Assembly: GCF_022605725.1 (NCBI RefSeq)
Contig: NC_065558.1
Span: forward strand, 8,246,001-8,310,000
Direction: 5' to 3'
DNA length: 64,000 nt
Source: Anthonomus grandis grandis
Taxonomy: Eukaryota; Arthropoda; Insecta; Coleoptera; Curculionidae
Both the position numbers and the translations under genes were made by a program. The notes under the pieces were generated by a model. That model saw nothing but the letters and a program-made list of their open reading frames with translations, was not told the DNA's origin and did no database searches. Numbering within the stretch: the stretch's first letter is position 1; every line of letters begins with the position of its first letter. Of this stretch, positions 1 through 12,000 are shown piece by piece.

Positions 1-1399
1 TTAAAAGGAGTTGCAAACTTTGTAAATATTTAAAGAATATTTCCAGGCCTTCAAAATTGATTCAGAGTCCTGGAATAAGACTTCTAGATTCACTCATTTT
101 TTTTCGCAGGGAACTGGGAAGAATACATAAAAGTTTAGTCCAGGCATTTATAATGACTCAGATCCCGGAAAAACATTCTTGAACTATCTAAGATTGATTT
201 GTACAGTTTCCCTTCATTGGACTGGATATAAGGTCAAGAAATATTCCAAGTACTGTTAAAGCGACTTTTGAATCCTGGAAAATACTCTTTAAAAGGAAAA
301 TCTCGCTGACAAGTCCAAGTTTAAACCAGGAAATTACTGTCTGAGACAATCACGTAAGTAGTGGAAATTGTCCCTTTTTTGTCTGAAATCCTATCGGAGT
401 GCTTTCAGTAGGCGGCTAGAAAAGGTTAAAAAATACTCGAAAGCCTGTTTCAGCCATTTAAAGCAACACGAATTCCTGGACAAAGAAAATTTTTTTTTGC
501 AAATTTCTTGAATTATATCTTCATTTCATTAGATTTCTTATAGAATACTGAAAATTCAATATGTACGGTATAGTTTGTTAAGAATTTGTATCGATTATAA
601 ATATGTATAGACAAAATCTGTTCTTCCACAAGTATTTGTGAGACATCAGCAATTTAAAATTGTCCTTTTTGTGTCTCAATCAAGGGGGGGGGAGGTAAGT
701 GTAGGGTTAATAAAAAATAGAGTTTTTGCAAAAAATTATTGTCTTAGAGAAAAAACTTTAATTTATAAAAGGTAGTTTAGGTATTAAGGTAATTTACTAA
801 GGAAATTCAAAAAAATACCATTCAAAAAGATTAATTTGATAAAAACTATACAAAGCTTTCCATGTTGTGTATAAGTGATGAGTATGAGTAAATTATAGTT
901 AATTTTTTGTAACCTGAAAGAGTAAATTATTTAGTAAATAATTTTTTTTCTTTTAATGCAATTATTTTATGCAATAAAAACATTTTTCATTAACACTACC
1001 CTTACACCCCCCACCCACCCCAAACAACTTACCAGTAAGAAATTGTTTTTAAAAATCATTGTTTTCCAAAATAAAACACATGAATAACCGCTGTTTTCGT
1101 GATTAATATCTAATCTAATAACTCAGTTTTTTTATTTAAATTTAAATAAATATTTACTATAAAGGCTGCATCTTCATTATTTGTGCTTAAACCCTCCTAA
1201 AAGCCAAATTAACATTATTGAGAAGATTCTTTACTTAATCAACTTTTCTATGATCTTAGCAGACATGGCAAAAATAAGACATTTAGTTCACCACCTTTAA
1301 ATAGAGCTGTAAATACTTTGAGGTTATTCGAAAATGCACTAAATACCTCTCTGAAAACTAACATTAATTACAAATGCAACAGAGGAGAAATCTTAATCT
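1..1399. other. Non-coding flank with CAGGCATTTAA-type motifs
   Basis: No gene is visible. The first 480 bases contain several degenerate copies of a TTTCCAGGCATTTAA-like motif spaced tens of bases apart, the same type seen at 31.9-33.8 kb. A G-run lies near 684-692 and a C-rich tract near 1000-1022. The rest is AT-rich sequence without recognisable structure. Confidence 0.5.
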
Positions 1400-2160
1400 A
1401 TGAAGAATCTTAGCAGACTTCCATCAACCCTACATAAGTGTCTTAATTTTTTTAACTTTATACATGTCAGGGTAAGAGAAGTCCTTGATAAAAATATGTT
1501 GAGTAAAACCTATAGGGGATCTTGTTTAGGGGGTTTAGATTATCTGTCAGCTCCTTCGCTATTGAAGAGTAAAATTGATTAAAGAAATTTGCATCAATTG
1601 GAAGTTCCTCCAATTTTCCTTGGGTTTAATGTGTGCCATCTCCTCTGTTGTTTGCCTTGCATATCAATCAATTTGCTGATGACTCTCTCATGTTTTTTTA
1701 ATTCTGACTCACAGAAGGTCCTTTCTACGATTCTCAATGAGGAATTTAAAGTTAGTTTAACCGTGACTGTGTCAATAAGCTAAAAATTAATTTGTTAAAA
1801 TTAAGAGGTATAATAATTGGAAAATCTAAAACAGATAAAGAAAGGAATTTTAGTATTAAAATAAATAATGCAAATATCGAATTTGTTGACAGAAAAAATA
1901 TCTTGGATTTATATTAAATAGTCGGTTAAATTTAAATCATTATTTTGAGTATGTCATTGGTAAGGGATTGGGTTTTTATTTCGTTTAAGGTACAAGCTAT
2001 CTTTACAATCACTTCTCATTTTACATCAACTTCTTTCGTTTATTTTTAAAATAGAGCATGGTCTTCTACCTCCATATTTGAAGGACTTTCCTAAAAAGAA
2101 ATTCATAGTTATCAGACAAGACAACATACTGCCGAATTGGGATCTTTGAAAAAAACAAAA
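1400..2160 (+). mobile_element. Degenerate LINE (non-LTR retrotransposon) reverse transcriptase fragment
   Basis: A decayed piece of a LINE reverse transcriptase, readable across several frames. An FADD motif, the catalytic box of reverse transcriptases, is at 1672-1683. It is preceded by a degraded VPxxPLLFALHIN stretch, as expected just upstream of that box in LINE RTs. It is followed by a region matching the usual 'statistical' spacing of LINE RTs: a serine-rich stretch, a lysine-rich NKLKIN-like stretch (frameshifted) and an I.INN..IEFVDR-like stretch near 1860-1890. A thumb-like segment (LLPPYLKDF) is readable near 2065-2095. Several frameshifts and stops make it non-functional. The jockey/CR1 type is inferred from motif style only. 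It lies 1 kb beyond the 3' end of the Hsf gene. Confidence 0.65.
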
Positions 2161-3209
2161 ATGATTTTAAAAAAAAATTATTGGATTTTCAATAGTTATT
2201 ATCTCAGTTACAATATAGTGACCTTTAATGATTAAGATTCAGTAGTTCCTGTATATAGGCTTTGTTGCCTTAGGTTTATTGTATGTATTGAAAGTTGAAA
2301 TTCTTTGAAATCTATATACTGTATAAAAATTCATCTAAGCCTTTCTTATATTACAATAAATCAAAAAAGGGTTTTTTTTAAGATCGATACTTCGTGTTGT
2401 TCTCTATATCAAGACCTTTTTGAATACATGGACGACTCCTTTCACTTATTATATTACAATATTAAAATTGATTTCCGGTACTAACAATATCAATTTTTTA
2501 TTAATGATATTTTTCCATATAAACAATTATTACTCGTAGTAATTTTTCTGTAATTTGTTTCCTAAACATTGAATAGTAAAAAGTAATAAGGACGCAAAAT
2601 TATCATTTTTAAGGCCAGTGTTGTCCAAGGCTGTATCTATAAAAAATGATAATTTAAACTGGTTAGTATCATGTTAACAATGAATTACCGAATCTTGAGA
2701 ACAAAGGAGAGTAGTGTCAGATGAGTCCTGATTGCACCAGAGTATACATTAACTAAATTAGTAACTCTCGAAGTACAAAATTCTTTAGTAAATTTTCCCT
2801 GTCTACCCCAAGCCTTTTTCTATTGAGATTTGTCAAATTTCTTAGACAAATCAAGAAAGTTAAAATTATACAAACCATTTAGAAGTTGACGATTACACAT
2901 TTATTATTCGTCAAATTAATTACTTGAACTCATACTGAAAATAAAACTAAGACATTAAATAAAATTAACAGATTAAATATATTATTTCCTCAATGTATTA
3001 CAATATTTTACAAAACATGTTCACGATCATTGAAACACTAAAATCAGTTTTTGTACTGACTGTATTTTAACATAAAATTAATTTAATAAATAAGTAAACC
3101 GACTACCTGAATTGTTTGACAAAAAATGCAGTAGTAGTATCGAGACATAACTAAAATATGATTAAAAAAAGCAATAACATAAAAAGCATAATCGATTAAG
3201 AAAATTGGC
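2161..3209. other. 3' flank of the Hsf gene
   Basis: AT-rich DNA downstream of the Hsf stop codon on the minus strand. A TTTATT at 2900-2905 is AATAAA on the minus strand, about 305 bases past the stop, and could be the polyadenylation signal. The match is a hexamer only, so this is weak. No other gene is seen. Confidence 0.35.
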
Positions 3210-3856
3210 CTAATCGATACTAAAATATTGATCAACAGAAACATTGGTCAACAAATCGTCGGTATTCAAAAGTTCATCCGTACCGAGTCCAATAGAGGTA
3301 GATGGATCAACGTTAGGCTCGTTCAAATTGTTCGGATAAGTAACCACGTCGGGCTGTTCACTTTGGACCTGGATGATATCGTTCCAAACTGCCTCACTTA
3401 ACTGGCCATTATCAAAATTGTCATTTTTATCCATAACACTATCCAAATCAACCTGGGCACCCTGCGGTTGCGAATCCGTCGGTTCTTTTACAACCTCCAA
3501 ATCCTGCTCCGCATCGTGCATCAAATCGTCCTCTTGCAACTTATAATTGTCATTTACCAATTTATAGAAGTTGGTCATGTCCTCGGGGGTGAGGTTCATC
3601 AAGAGCTCTTTGATTTGGTTCCGTTCTACCCTCGAATTATCGATGCGATACCCTAAAGATTCCTGACCTCTGGCTCTTTGTAAGGCACCGTTAGAAGGCG
3701 TTTTACTTGTTGACGGTATGCTGGTCGAGTAATCAAACTGAGGAAGGTTCTGAGGGTTTTGGTTGGTTAGATTTTGACTGGCGCTAGGTAGAATGTCTTC
3801 TAAGGCAGTTGAGACCTGCATGTTCGGTAAGGGACTTTGACGAGTTTGAGGATTTT
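3210..3856 (-). CDS. Hsf: Heat shock factor, coding exon 3 (C-terminal region)
   Basis: Last coding exon of the heat shock transcription factor. It begins after a TTTTGTAG acceptor at 3857-3858 and completes a split codon from exon 2 (GAT AAT G|AA), so the joined frame stays open to the stop. It adds about 215 residues. The sequence is rich in Asp, Glu, Asn, Ser and Gln, including a LNTDDLLTN-like acidic and hydrophobic tail. This suits a C-terminal transactivation region of an HSF, but no sharply conserved domain is visible, and I do not identify an HR-C repeat with confidence. An internal methionine at 3821 should not be taken as a start. The exon is separated from exon 2 by a 4.1 kb intron filled with a minisatellite. 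Confidence 0.85.
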
Positions 3857-4099
3857 CTACAAAACAATTTGTATTATTAGTCTACAGTTAACAGAAAATA
3901 AACAAGTTTCGAACTTTAGAACGAGGGCTTATTGAGCAATGTAACAAAGACAACCCAAGGAGACAAATAAAAAATAGAATATATGGATATTATAGATGGG
4001 TAGTATTGTCTGTTGTAGATTTTTACCAGGTCATAGAGTCTTTCAATTTTTTTGTAGTACCTATAATGTTAAGTTAATTTTGTGGATACTATTTTGAGT

Positions 4100-6480
4100 G
4101 TTTATAAAATAAATTTCTTCCAGGAAATTGAGTGCACTTGGTCACAAAACAGAGGGAGATAAGCTCAACTGCCTGGACGAATATTTCAATTATTCCAGGC
4201 AGTTGAGTGAATTTAACCATCTCAGAGAAAGACAGATTTCTTCCAGGAAATTAAGTGCACTTGGCCACATGACAGAGAAAGAAAAGAGACTGATGGCTAC
4301 CACTGAACTGCCTGTACAAATATTTTAATTATTCCAGGCAGTTGAGTGCGTTTAACCATCTCAGAAAAAGACAGATTAGATTTCTTCCAGTGAATTGAGT
4401 GCATTTAACCACCTGACAGATAGAGAGAGAAAAAATAGCGTGATAGTTACCACTCAACTGCCTGTACAAATATTTTAATTATTCCAGGCAGTTAAGTGCA
4501 TTTAACCATCTCAGAGAAAGACAGATCTCTTCCAGGAAATTAAGTGCATTTGGCCACATGACAGAGAAACAAAAGAGAGTGATGGCTACCACTCAACTGC
4601 CTGTACAAATATTTTAATTATTCCAGGCAGTTGAGTGCGTTTAACCATCTCAGAAAAAGACAGATTAGATTTCTTCCAGTGAATTGAGTGCATTTAAACA
4701 CCTGACAGAGAGAGAGACAGAAAAAATAAAGTAATAGTTACCACTCAAGTGCCTGTACAAAAATTTTAATTATTCCAGGCAGTTGAGTGCATTTAACCAT
4801 CTCAGAGAAAGACAGATCTCTTCCAGGAAATTAAGTGCATTTGGCCACATGACAGAGAAAAAAAAGAGAGTGATGGCTACCACTCAACTGCCTGTACAAA
4901 TATTTTAATTATTCCAGACAGTTGAGTAAATTTAACCATCTCAGAGAAACACAGATTTCTTCCAGGAAATTGGGTGCACTTGGCCACATGACAGAGAAAG
5001 AAAAGAGAGTGATGGCTACCACTCAACTGCCTGTACAAATATTTTAATTATTCCAGGCAGTTGAGTGCGTTTAACCATCTCAGAAAAAGACAGATTAGAT
5101 TTCTTCCAGTGAATTGAATGCATTTAACCACCTGACAGAGAGAGAAAGAGAAAAAATAAAGTAATAGTTACCACTCAACTGCCTGTACAAATATTTTAAT
5201 TATTCCAGGCAGTTGAGTGCATTTAACCATCTCAGAGAAAGACAGATTTCTTCCAGGAAATTGAGTGCACTTGGCCACATGACAGAGAAAGAAAAGAGAG
5301 TGATGGCTACCACTCAACTGCCTGTACAAATATTTTAATTATTCCAGGCAGTTGAGTGCGTTTAACCATCTCAGAAAAAGACAGATTAGATTTCTTCCAG
5401 TGAATTGAGTGCATTTAAACACCTGACAGAGAGAGAGACAGAAAAAATAAAGTAATAGTTACCACTCAAGTGCCTGTACAAAAATTTTAATTATTCCAGG
5501 CAGTTGAGTGCATTTAACCATCTCAGAGAAAGACAGATCTCTTCCAGGAAATTAAGTGCATTTGGCCACATGACAGAGAAAAAAAAGAGAGTGATGGCTA
5601 CCACTCAACTGCCTGTACAAATATTTTAATTATTCCAGACAGTTGAGTAAATTTAACCATCTCAGAGAAACACAGATTTCTTCCAGGAAATTGGGTGCAC
5701 TTGGCCACATGACAGAGAAAGAAAAGAGAGTGATGGCTACCACTCAACTGCCTGTACAAATATTTTAATTATTCCAGGCAGTTGAGTGCGTTTAACCATC
5801 TCAGAAAAAGACAGATTAGATTTCTTCCAGTGAATTGAATGCATTTAACCACCTGACAGAGAGAGAGAAAGAGAAAAAATAAAGTAATAGTTACCACTCA
5901 ACTGCCTGTACAAATATTTTAATTATTCCAGGCAGTTGAGTGCATTTAACCATCTCAGAGAAAGACAGATTTCTTCCAGGAAATTGAGTGCACTTGGCCA
6001 CATGACAGAGAAAGAAAAGAGAGTGATGGCTACCACTCAACTGCCTGTACAAATATTTTAATTATTCCAGGCAGTTGATTAGATTTCTTCCAGTGAATTG
6101 AGTGCATTTAACCACCTGACAGAGAGAGAGAGAAAAAATAAAGTAATAGTTACCACTCAACTGCCTGTACAAATATTTTAATTATTCCAGGCAGTTGAGT
6201 GCGTTTAACTACCTCAGAAAAAGACAGATTAGATTTCTTCCAGTGAATTGAGTGCATTTAACCACCTGACAGAGAGAGAGAGAGAGAAAAAATAGAGTGA
6301 TAGTTACCACTCAACTGCCTGTACAAATATTTTAATTATTCCAGTTGCAGCAGTTGAGTGCATTTAACCATTACAGAGAGAGAAAAAAAGAATTGAGTAG
6401 GCTGGAAGATTTTTTTTCCTTCTAAGGATTTGAGTGCATTTAGGCACCTGACAGAGACAGAGAGAAAAGAGAGGGATTAT
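4100..6480. repeat. Minisatellite array in Hsf intron 2 with higher-order structure
   Basis: Tandem array of units of about 135-155 bp. Each unit contains ATTCCAGGCAGTTGAGTGC, a TTTAACCATCTCAGAGAAAG block, a CTTCCAGGAAATTGAGTGC block, an AG-rich block and CCACTCAACTGCCTGTAC. Variant units recur in the same order. For example, ACTCAAGTGCCTGTACAAAAA appears near 4743 and 5464, and TTGGGTGCACTTGGCC near 4969 and 5688. This gives a higher-order period of about 720 bp. CAACTGCCTG and CCAGGCAGTTG are reverse complements about 20 bases apart, so each unit can form a hairpin. Short ORFs here are array-derived and not genes. Confidence 0.9.
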
Positions 6481-6700
6481 TGAATACCCAATGTGGCTAA
6501 ATTTTGAATAGTTTATCATTTATGTATTGTACAACCACTGTGCTTTAAGTTCATACGTACTGATTGTTATAACTACTTGATCGGTTGTTTTTCAGATTGT
6601 TTTCTTTTCTTTTCTGTACCATTTGGTTTTACTGTAGTGTACATTTCAAATAAATAAAACAGTCATAATATAGACAGAGCCTTTTACACACAAGTTTTGT
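6481..6700. other. Non-repetitive insert inside the Hsf intron array
   Basis: About 220 bases of ordinary AT-rich sequence interrupt the array. It ends with AAATAAATAAAAC near 6650, resembling a polyadenylation signal on the plus strand, after which array units resume. It could be an insertion or an ancestral intron segment flanked by two arrays. No coding potential is seen. Confidence 0.45.
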
Positions 6701-7480
6701 TTCAGAGAATTAAGCGCATTTAGCCACATGGCAGAGAAAGAGAGAAATAAGAGTTTAGACAAATATTTTAATTATTCCAGGCAGTTGAGTGAAATTAACC
6801 ATTTCAAGGAGAAAATAAAGAACTGGAGAGCCTGGAATTGTTTTTAAAATTTCTTCCAAAGAATTGAGCGCACTTAGCCACATGACAGAGAGAGATGAAA
6901 GAGTGATGGCGCTTACTCAAGTGCCTGGAGAAGTATTTTAATTCTCCCATGCAGTTGAGTGCATTTAACCATCTCAGAGGGAGAAAAAAGAAAATTGGAG
7001 AGCCTGGAAGTTTTTTTTTTTAATTTCTATTAGGGAATGAAGTGCACTTAACCACATCACAGAGAGAAAACAGAGAGTCATGGCTACCACTTAACTGCCT
7101 GGACGAATATTTTAATTATTCCAGGCAGTTGAGGGCATTTAACCATCTCAGAGAGAGAGAGAGAGAAAGAGAAGGAAAATGGAGAGCATGGAAAATTCTT
7201 TTAAATTTCTTCCAACAATTTGAGTGCATTTGGCCACATGACAGAGAGAGATAAGAGTGTGATGGCTGTCACTCAAGTGCCTGGAGGAATATTTTAATTC
7301 TCCCATGCAGTTGAGTGCATTTAACCATCTCAGAGGGAGAAAAAAGAGAATTGGAGAGCCTGAAAGAGTTTTTTTTTAATTTCTTTTAGGGAATGAAGTG
7401 CACTTAACTACATGACAGGGAGAGAAGAAAAATGAAGAGCATGGAAAATTCTTTTAAATTTCTTCCAACAATGTGAGGGC
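6701..7480. repeat. Second, more diverged block of the Hsf intron minisatellite
   Basis: Continues the same monomer family (GAATTGAGCGCACTTAGCCACATGACAGAG, ATTCCAGGCAGTTGAG) with more divergence. Longer GGAGAGCCTGGAA blocks appear that are rare in the first array. The units decay toward 7480. Confidence 0.8.
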
Positions 7481-7942
7481 AACTTCAGCTCTTTCAAGCA
7501 CAGTTTACAGGATATGAATTGAGACAACCCATCAGAATCCAATAGCTCACAAGTGACAAGAAGTGTTTACTTTGCATTAGTTAAAGCACACCTAATATAT
7601 GAAATTTTGCCATGGGCATGTATCTTCATTATGGAACAATCTGCCTAATGTATAGAAAATGTAATAGCACTCAGGAACAGGCAACTTAATGAGGTTCACA
7701 ATTGCAGTTAAGAAGTTGCTTGTATTAGATGCATTTTATACAGTTGATGTTACATGTTAGCATTGAGGTATGTAGTTTTAGTCCTATATCACTTTATGTT
7801 ATATATTTTAACAATGTTCAAATTTTCAAACACCTACATCAGCTACAAGGTTTGTGAATTTTGTAAATTGTTGTTCTAGTTATCTATTTTTCCCTTTGTC
7901 AACTAGATGGTTACAATAAATCAAATTTGGACTTTGACTTAC
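7481..7942. other. Remainder of Hsf intron 2
   Basis: Unique AT-rich intron sequence between the end of the array and the exon 2 splice donor. Nothing else is recognisable in it. Confidence 0.5.
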
Positions 7943-8416
7943 CATTATCACTAACATTTTCTCCAGGTTCCACAACAGTATAGGCCACATTTTCAACACC
8001 ATTCTTATCATGGTGTTCATCAAATTCTGACCAAAACTCATGAGGATTATTCCGATATCTATAATCAAGCTCCAAGATCTTAGGTCCGGTCTTAAGATAT
8101 TTGTTTGAGTTGCTGGTGCTCACTGTCCTTCCCCCTCTACTACTCCTCGCATTGTGATGCTTTTGCACATAAGCAATAAGGAAATGTATCAGTTTATTAA
8201 TGATTTTCGTCTGTTTCGAGTACTTCAGTCTTAACGAGTTCATTTCCCTCCATAGGGCGGCGTTCTCTTGCCGCAATTTCGTCATCTCATTTGAGATTGT
8301 ATCACTTTTTGTTTTGATTTCCTTTAGAGTAGTCTGGAGCTTTTGCACATCAGTTTGATGTTGGTTCTGTTGCTGTTGGTTGTTGGATAGTCTTGAAGTT
8401 GAGGCTTTTGGACGAC
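7943..8416 (-). CDS. Hsf: Heat shock factor, coding exon 2 (HR-A/B trimerisation domain)
   Basis: Middle coding exon, 474 bases (158 codons). The acceptor is TTATAG at 8417-8418 and the donor is GTAAGT starting at 7942 on the minus strand. After a Gln/Asn-rich linker (NNQQQQNQHQ) comes a long amphipathic helix of about 65 residues. It contains the family-typical RQENAALWREMNSLRLKYSKQ and INKLIHFLIAYVQ segments. This is HR-A/B, the hydrophobic heptad repeat through which HSFs form trimers on heat shock. The tail is polar and acidic (NPHEFWSEFDEHHDKN). Exon phases (1 at both ends) match the neighbouring exons, which supports the gene model. Confidence 0.92.
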
Positions 8417-8677
8417 CTATAATTTATAAACAAAGACCATTCTTCTCTGAATAAGTCTATATCAAGGTTCTTTAGAAATCATTCTTAACCAATGTTCATT
8501 AAACAATATAACGGGGATTCATTAGAAATAGGTTTATTTAACACTAATATTGAGAACATTCCCCAATGTAAGACATATATAATTTAAATATTATTAACAA
8601 CAGTATTTACTTGTTGCTCCATGCTATGCTATCAACTTATAATACTTATCATTACTTATATATTTAAAGATACTTAC

Positions 8678-9131
8678 TTGGTTGAGTTTTTCTTTTAATC
8701 AATGGCAAAAGTTCAGGAAGATCTTTCTGAAAAAATGGTTGAGTAAAGTGACATTCGTCCTCAACATTTTGCACTTTATGAAAGTCATACAAGTTCAGCT
8801 GTCTGACGAAACTACTCATCTGGTTATGCTTAAAGTACTTCGGAAGGGTTTCTGATATAAACTTTAGTTGGTCATGTATAACGAACCCTTGTCCATCTTC
8901 GGTCCAGCTAATGATGTCATCTGTGCTGGGGTCGTTTATCATTTTCCATATTTTCTTTATGAATAAGGGAATTTGTACGTTTAAGCTGTTTGTATTAGAC
9001 GGTACCTGACCGGGATCTAACACGATATTAATAACTGGGATATCCTGGTTTTCCAATTGGTTTAATAGGGATTCCGGGGAACTCTCTGCATGATCTTCTA
9101 TTTCAGTTTTGGGCTTTACATTTTTATTCAT
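8678..9131 (-). CDS. Hsf: Heat shock factor, coding exon 1 (DNA-binding domain)
   Basis: First coding exon of the stress-response transcription factor, which trimerises in the nucleus and binds nGAAn repeats (heat shock elements) in heat-shock gene promoters. The chosen start is the first in-frame methionine (9131) and leaves a 53-residue acidic leader. Residues of about 54-150 form the winged-helix HSF DNA-binding domain: IPLFIKKIWKMINDP, then ISWTEDGQGF, then LPKYFKHNQMSSFVRQLNLY containing the recognition helix, then the wing and IKRK. FVRQLNLYDFHKV carries Asp where most HSFs have Gly (LYGF), a small departure. The exon ends at a GTAAGT donor (8677-8676 on the minus strand) after KTQP; the next Ser codon is split. 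Joined exons give 1575 bases, 524 residues. A second HSF-family paralogue is possible, but HR-A/B in the next exon supports the classical Hsf. Confidence 0.93.
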
Positions 9132-9712
9132 TTTGGAACATTTGACTCTTCACGCAATAAAATAGTTGCACTTGTTTATTATTATTGTTATTATTATTAT
9201 TATTAATCGATCTATTGTATTTGCTATTTATTCAAATTGCCTTTTTTTTTAGTGTTGTTTTTCTCATTCGTATGTTTGACGTTTACTTTGACAGTTTGTT
9301 CCCGGTTTGACATTGATTTACAGGGCGCGGGAAACCGACGTTGCCAAATTTATGCGCGCGTTTCATCCAACTTTGTTTCCTTGGATGCTGTTATTGTTAC
9401 GTAAAAGTTAAATGAGAGATTCTTAAAAGAAATTGAATTGTCTGTAACATTGTTTATGTTATAAAATAGCGCAAAATTAATAATAACTGAGATATCAAAT
9501 AAAATGTCCAGGTAGACTGTGTGACTGACCAACATTAATTCGCGTAAAAGTTGCGGTAGAATTTCTTAAAGAAAATTAAATTATCTATAACATTTGAATT
9601 TCTCCCTACAACTCTTCTAAGAAATCCAAAATGGCCACCGAAATGTCTCAGTTTTTGTATGATTTTTTGGTAAAGTTATGGCGCGAAATTCAAATGATTC
9701 ATTGTTCCTTTA
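9132..9712 (-). promoter_or_regulatory. Upstream region of Hsf (presumed promoter and 5' UTR)
   Basis: The 580 bases between the Hsf start codon and a Harbinger insertion. An (ATT)n tract lies at about 9178-9206. A GC-richer patch at 9320-9345 could mark the transcription start. No convincing TATA box and no correctly spaced GAAnnTTC array are seen. From about 9600 the sequence belongs to a repeat also present at 13.0-14.1 kb (GGCGCGAAATTCAAATG). The promoter role is inferred from position only. Confidence 0.35.
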
Positions 9713-9836
9713 GGCCTACCGCACACTGGCAACTTTTTAATCTCGGCGATTAAATAGTTTAGTCACTAAAAATTATTGCAAATCTATTTACAACGCCCAA
9801 TGATGACTGAATAGTTGCTCCGCAACCTCAGTCGAA

Positions 9837-10129
9837 ATGGATTTCCTAGAAACAGCGTGCGTTTGTGCTTTGATTTTAAAAAAACGTCGTCAAAAAGGAA
9901 AGCGAAAATTTTGGGTCCATCCTCTGTTAAGTAAAAGACTTCTAGATGGGCAATTTTATAAATTGTTCAGCACTTTGAGGGAACATCCAAATAAATTTTT
10001 TAATTATTTCCGTATGAGTATACGAAGCTTTGATGAGCTTCTGGTGTTGATAGGTCCTCATATTTCATACCAGAATACACAATTACGAATGGCTGTGCCG
10101 CCACAGGAAAGATTGGCCGTAACTCCAAG
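9837..10129 (+). CDS. Harbinger transposase, exon 1
   Basis: N-terminal exon of the transposase of the 9713-13016 element. It starts at an ATG 124 bases inside the left end and ends at an AAG|GTAAGA donor. The protein begins MDFLETACVCALILKKRR, followed by a basic segment and a helical region (FFNYFRMSIRSFDELLVLIGPHI) that is standard in Harbinger nucleases upstream of the catalytic core. It splices to 11085, restoring the frame as P-R-Y-L-A-T. Confidence 0.88.
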
Positions 10130-10195
10130 GTAAGAAAAAAACTCATTTTATCGAAAAATATTTATTACGAAGAAATATATTAGTATTATAAGCAT

Positions 10196-11016
10196 TTAAT
10201 GTAATTCAAGCAGAGACGACATTTCTGACTCATCATCAATTTGCTGTTGGGACGTATTTGCATAAACCTGTACCTGTCCTGCGGAAAAGTCTGAAATATA
10301 TTGTGCTGCAGTATAGCTTGGATTGCGATTGCTGCTTTGTATAACATTGTTATAACCTTCTTGGTGGTAGGAATATGTTGGCGAGTGCAAAGAACTATTT
10401 CTATCATCTCCATAATGTGATCCTTCTGCACTAGTTGAAGGAATATTTACGGCAAGACTTTTGGCAGTATTTTGGTGGTGCAAAGCATTTGCTTCATGGG
10501 GAATTTGATTTTGGCCGCTTCCCGACATACGAACGCGTCTTATCACATTCAGGATTTCCGTTCGTGCAATAAATTTTTGGTCTTCATTAAATTTTTTTAA
10601 TGAAGGGAGTAGAGACAAAAGAAAATATTTATCTTCGTCAATTTCATTCTCTGTATCCTCTTTTTCCCTCAAAATCTGAAGCAGAGATTCCTCATATGTT
10701 TTCTGATGAGTTTTCTTTTGGTAAATTTTCTTTCTAGAATGGTCAGTCTTGGCACCAGTACGAAGTTGCGTAGCTTCACTAGCTTCTGATTCTTCCTCTC
10801 TGGTTTCTGTGTTATCTTCCACATCATCAGTACCTTGTTCGAGACTGTTGTAACTAATTCTGCTTTCTATAGAATCCCGCAGAAATAAAAGCTGCTCAAA
10901 GTAAAGATATTTCCTTCTCTTTTTAGCCCCAGAACCAGAGGCAATATTCTTTTGAGCATCGTACTCTCTTTTAAAACATGTCCTAAGATTTTTCCATCTT
11001 TTTTGTAACTCGTTAC
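10196..11016 (-). CDS. Harbinger accessory protein (MADF-type), exon 2
   Basis: Second exon of the DNA-binding partner protein, on the opposite strand and lying within the transposase intron. The TTTTTTTTAG acceptor is at 11017-11018. The first residues (NELQKRWKNLRTCFKREYD) complete the MADF domain begun in exon 1. The rest is low-complexity: an acidic stretch, a basic stretch (HSRKKIYQKKTHQKTYEES), a BESS-like helix (EDKYFLLSLLPSLKKFNEDQKFIARTEIL) and a Ser/Gln/Tyr-rich tail. BESS motifs often accompany MADF domains and mediate protein contacts. In this superfamily the partner protein assists nuclear import and binding of the transposase at the ends; that role is known from relatives and inferred here. 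Confidence 0.85.
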
Positions 11017-11084
11017 CTAAAAAAACATTATGTATATGATATGATGTATAAAACATGATGTATATTAGACAATTTTTTTTTTAG

Positions 11085-11970
11085 ATATTTAGCAACGGAA
11101 AATAGCTTTGCATCACTACATTATGAATATTTACTTGGAATTACAACGATACAAAAAATTGTAAAAGACACATGTGAGAAACTTTGGGAATGTTTGGTGC
11201 CACTCTATATGCCAAAACCGGATCATGATGACTGGATAAGAGTTTCCAATGAGTTTAATGAGAAAACACAATTTCCCAATTGCATCGGAGCAGTAGACGG
11301 GAAACATATTAGAATAAAAAGACCTGATAAATCTGGGTCCGAATTTTTTAACTATAAATCTTTCTTTTCTACTGTTCTTCTAGGCATTGCAGATTCCCAT
11401 TATAATTTTATATATGTTGAAGTAGGATCTTATGGATCGACAAGTGATTCCAACATATTTAAACAATCGGCATTTTCGCATTTGTTTGACAAGAAGGAAT
11501 TAAATATTCCGAATGAAAAAAATCTTCCTAATGATGAAAATGGAAAAGCTATGCCGTTTGTGCTCGTGGGAGATGAAGCTTTTGCTCTCTCAAAATTCGT
11601 TTTGAGGCCATATCCAAGCAGAAATTTAACCGTAAAACAACGAATCTTTAATTATAGACTTTCGAGGGCGCGTAGAATGATAGAATGTACATTTGGAATT
11701 TTATCCAACAAGTGGCGTATACTCCACAGGCCTCTAGATACCCAAGTTGAATTTAGCGACTCCATTACAAAAGCATGCTGTATTTTACACAATTATGTGA
11801 GAAAACTTGATGGACTAAATTTTGAAGACACCTTTGATGAATGTCCATTGGAAGATATTCTTGCTCTTGGACTAAGGAGCAACAATGAAGGGTATACAGT
11901 TAGAGATTATATTGCAAATTACTTTATTTCTCCTCAAGGGTCTGTTCCTTGGCAATATGATAAGATTTAA
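11085..11970 (+). CDS. Harbinger transposase, exon 2 (DDE nuclease domain)
   Basis: Catalytic exon of the Harbinger transposase (DDE_4-like, HARBI1-related), which cuts and pastes the element. It follows a poly-T AG acceptor at 11083-11084. The catalytic acidic residues are visible: Asp in GAVDGKHIRI, Asp in VLVGDEAFALS and Glu in RARRMIECTFGIL. The family hallmarks RPYPSRNLT, IFNYRLSRARR and CCILHNYVR are present. The frame is open to the stop. With exon 1 the protein is about 390 residues, normal for the family, so it may be functional. The 3' end lies just before a MITE. Confidence 0.93.
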
Positions 11971-12000
11971 AAATTTATGTTCTGGTCTTTTGTGAATATA

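Noticed and set aside
4128..7254. ORFs of 66-70 codons in the Hsf intron array
   Set aside because: They are translations of the tandem units and have no independent coding pattern.
9360..9620. Heat shock elements in the Hsf upstream region (TTCTTAAAAGAA, GAATTTCTTAAAGAA)
   Set aside because: Spacing between GAA and TTC units is wrong for a functional nGAAnnTTCn array.
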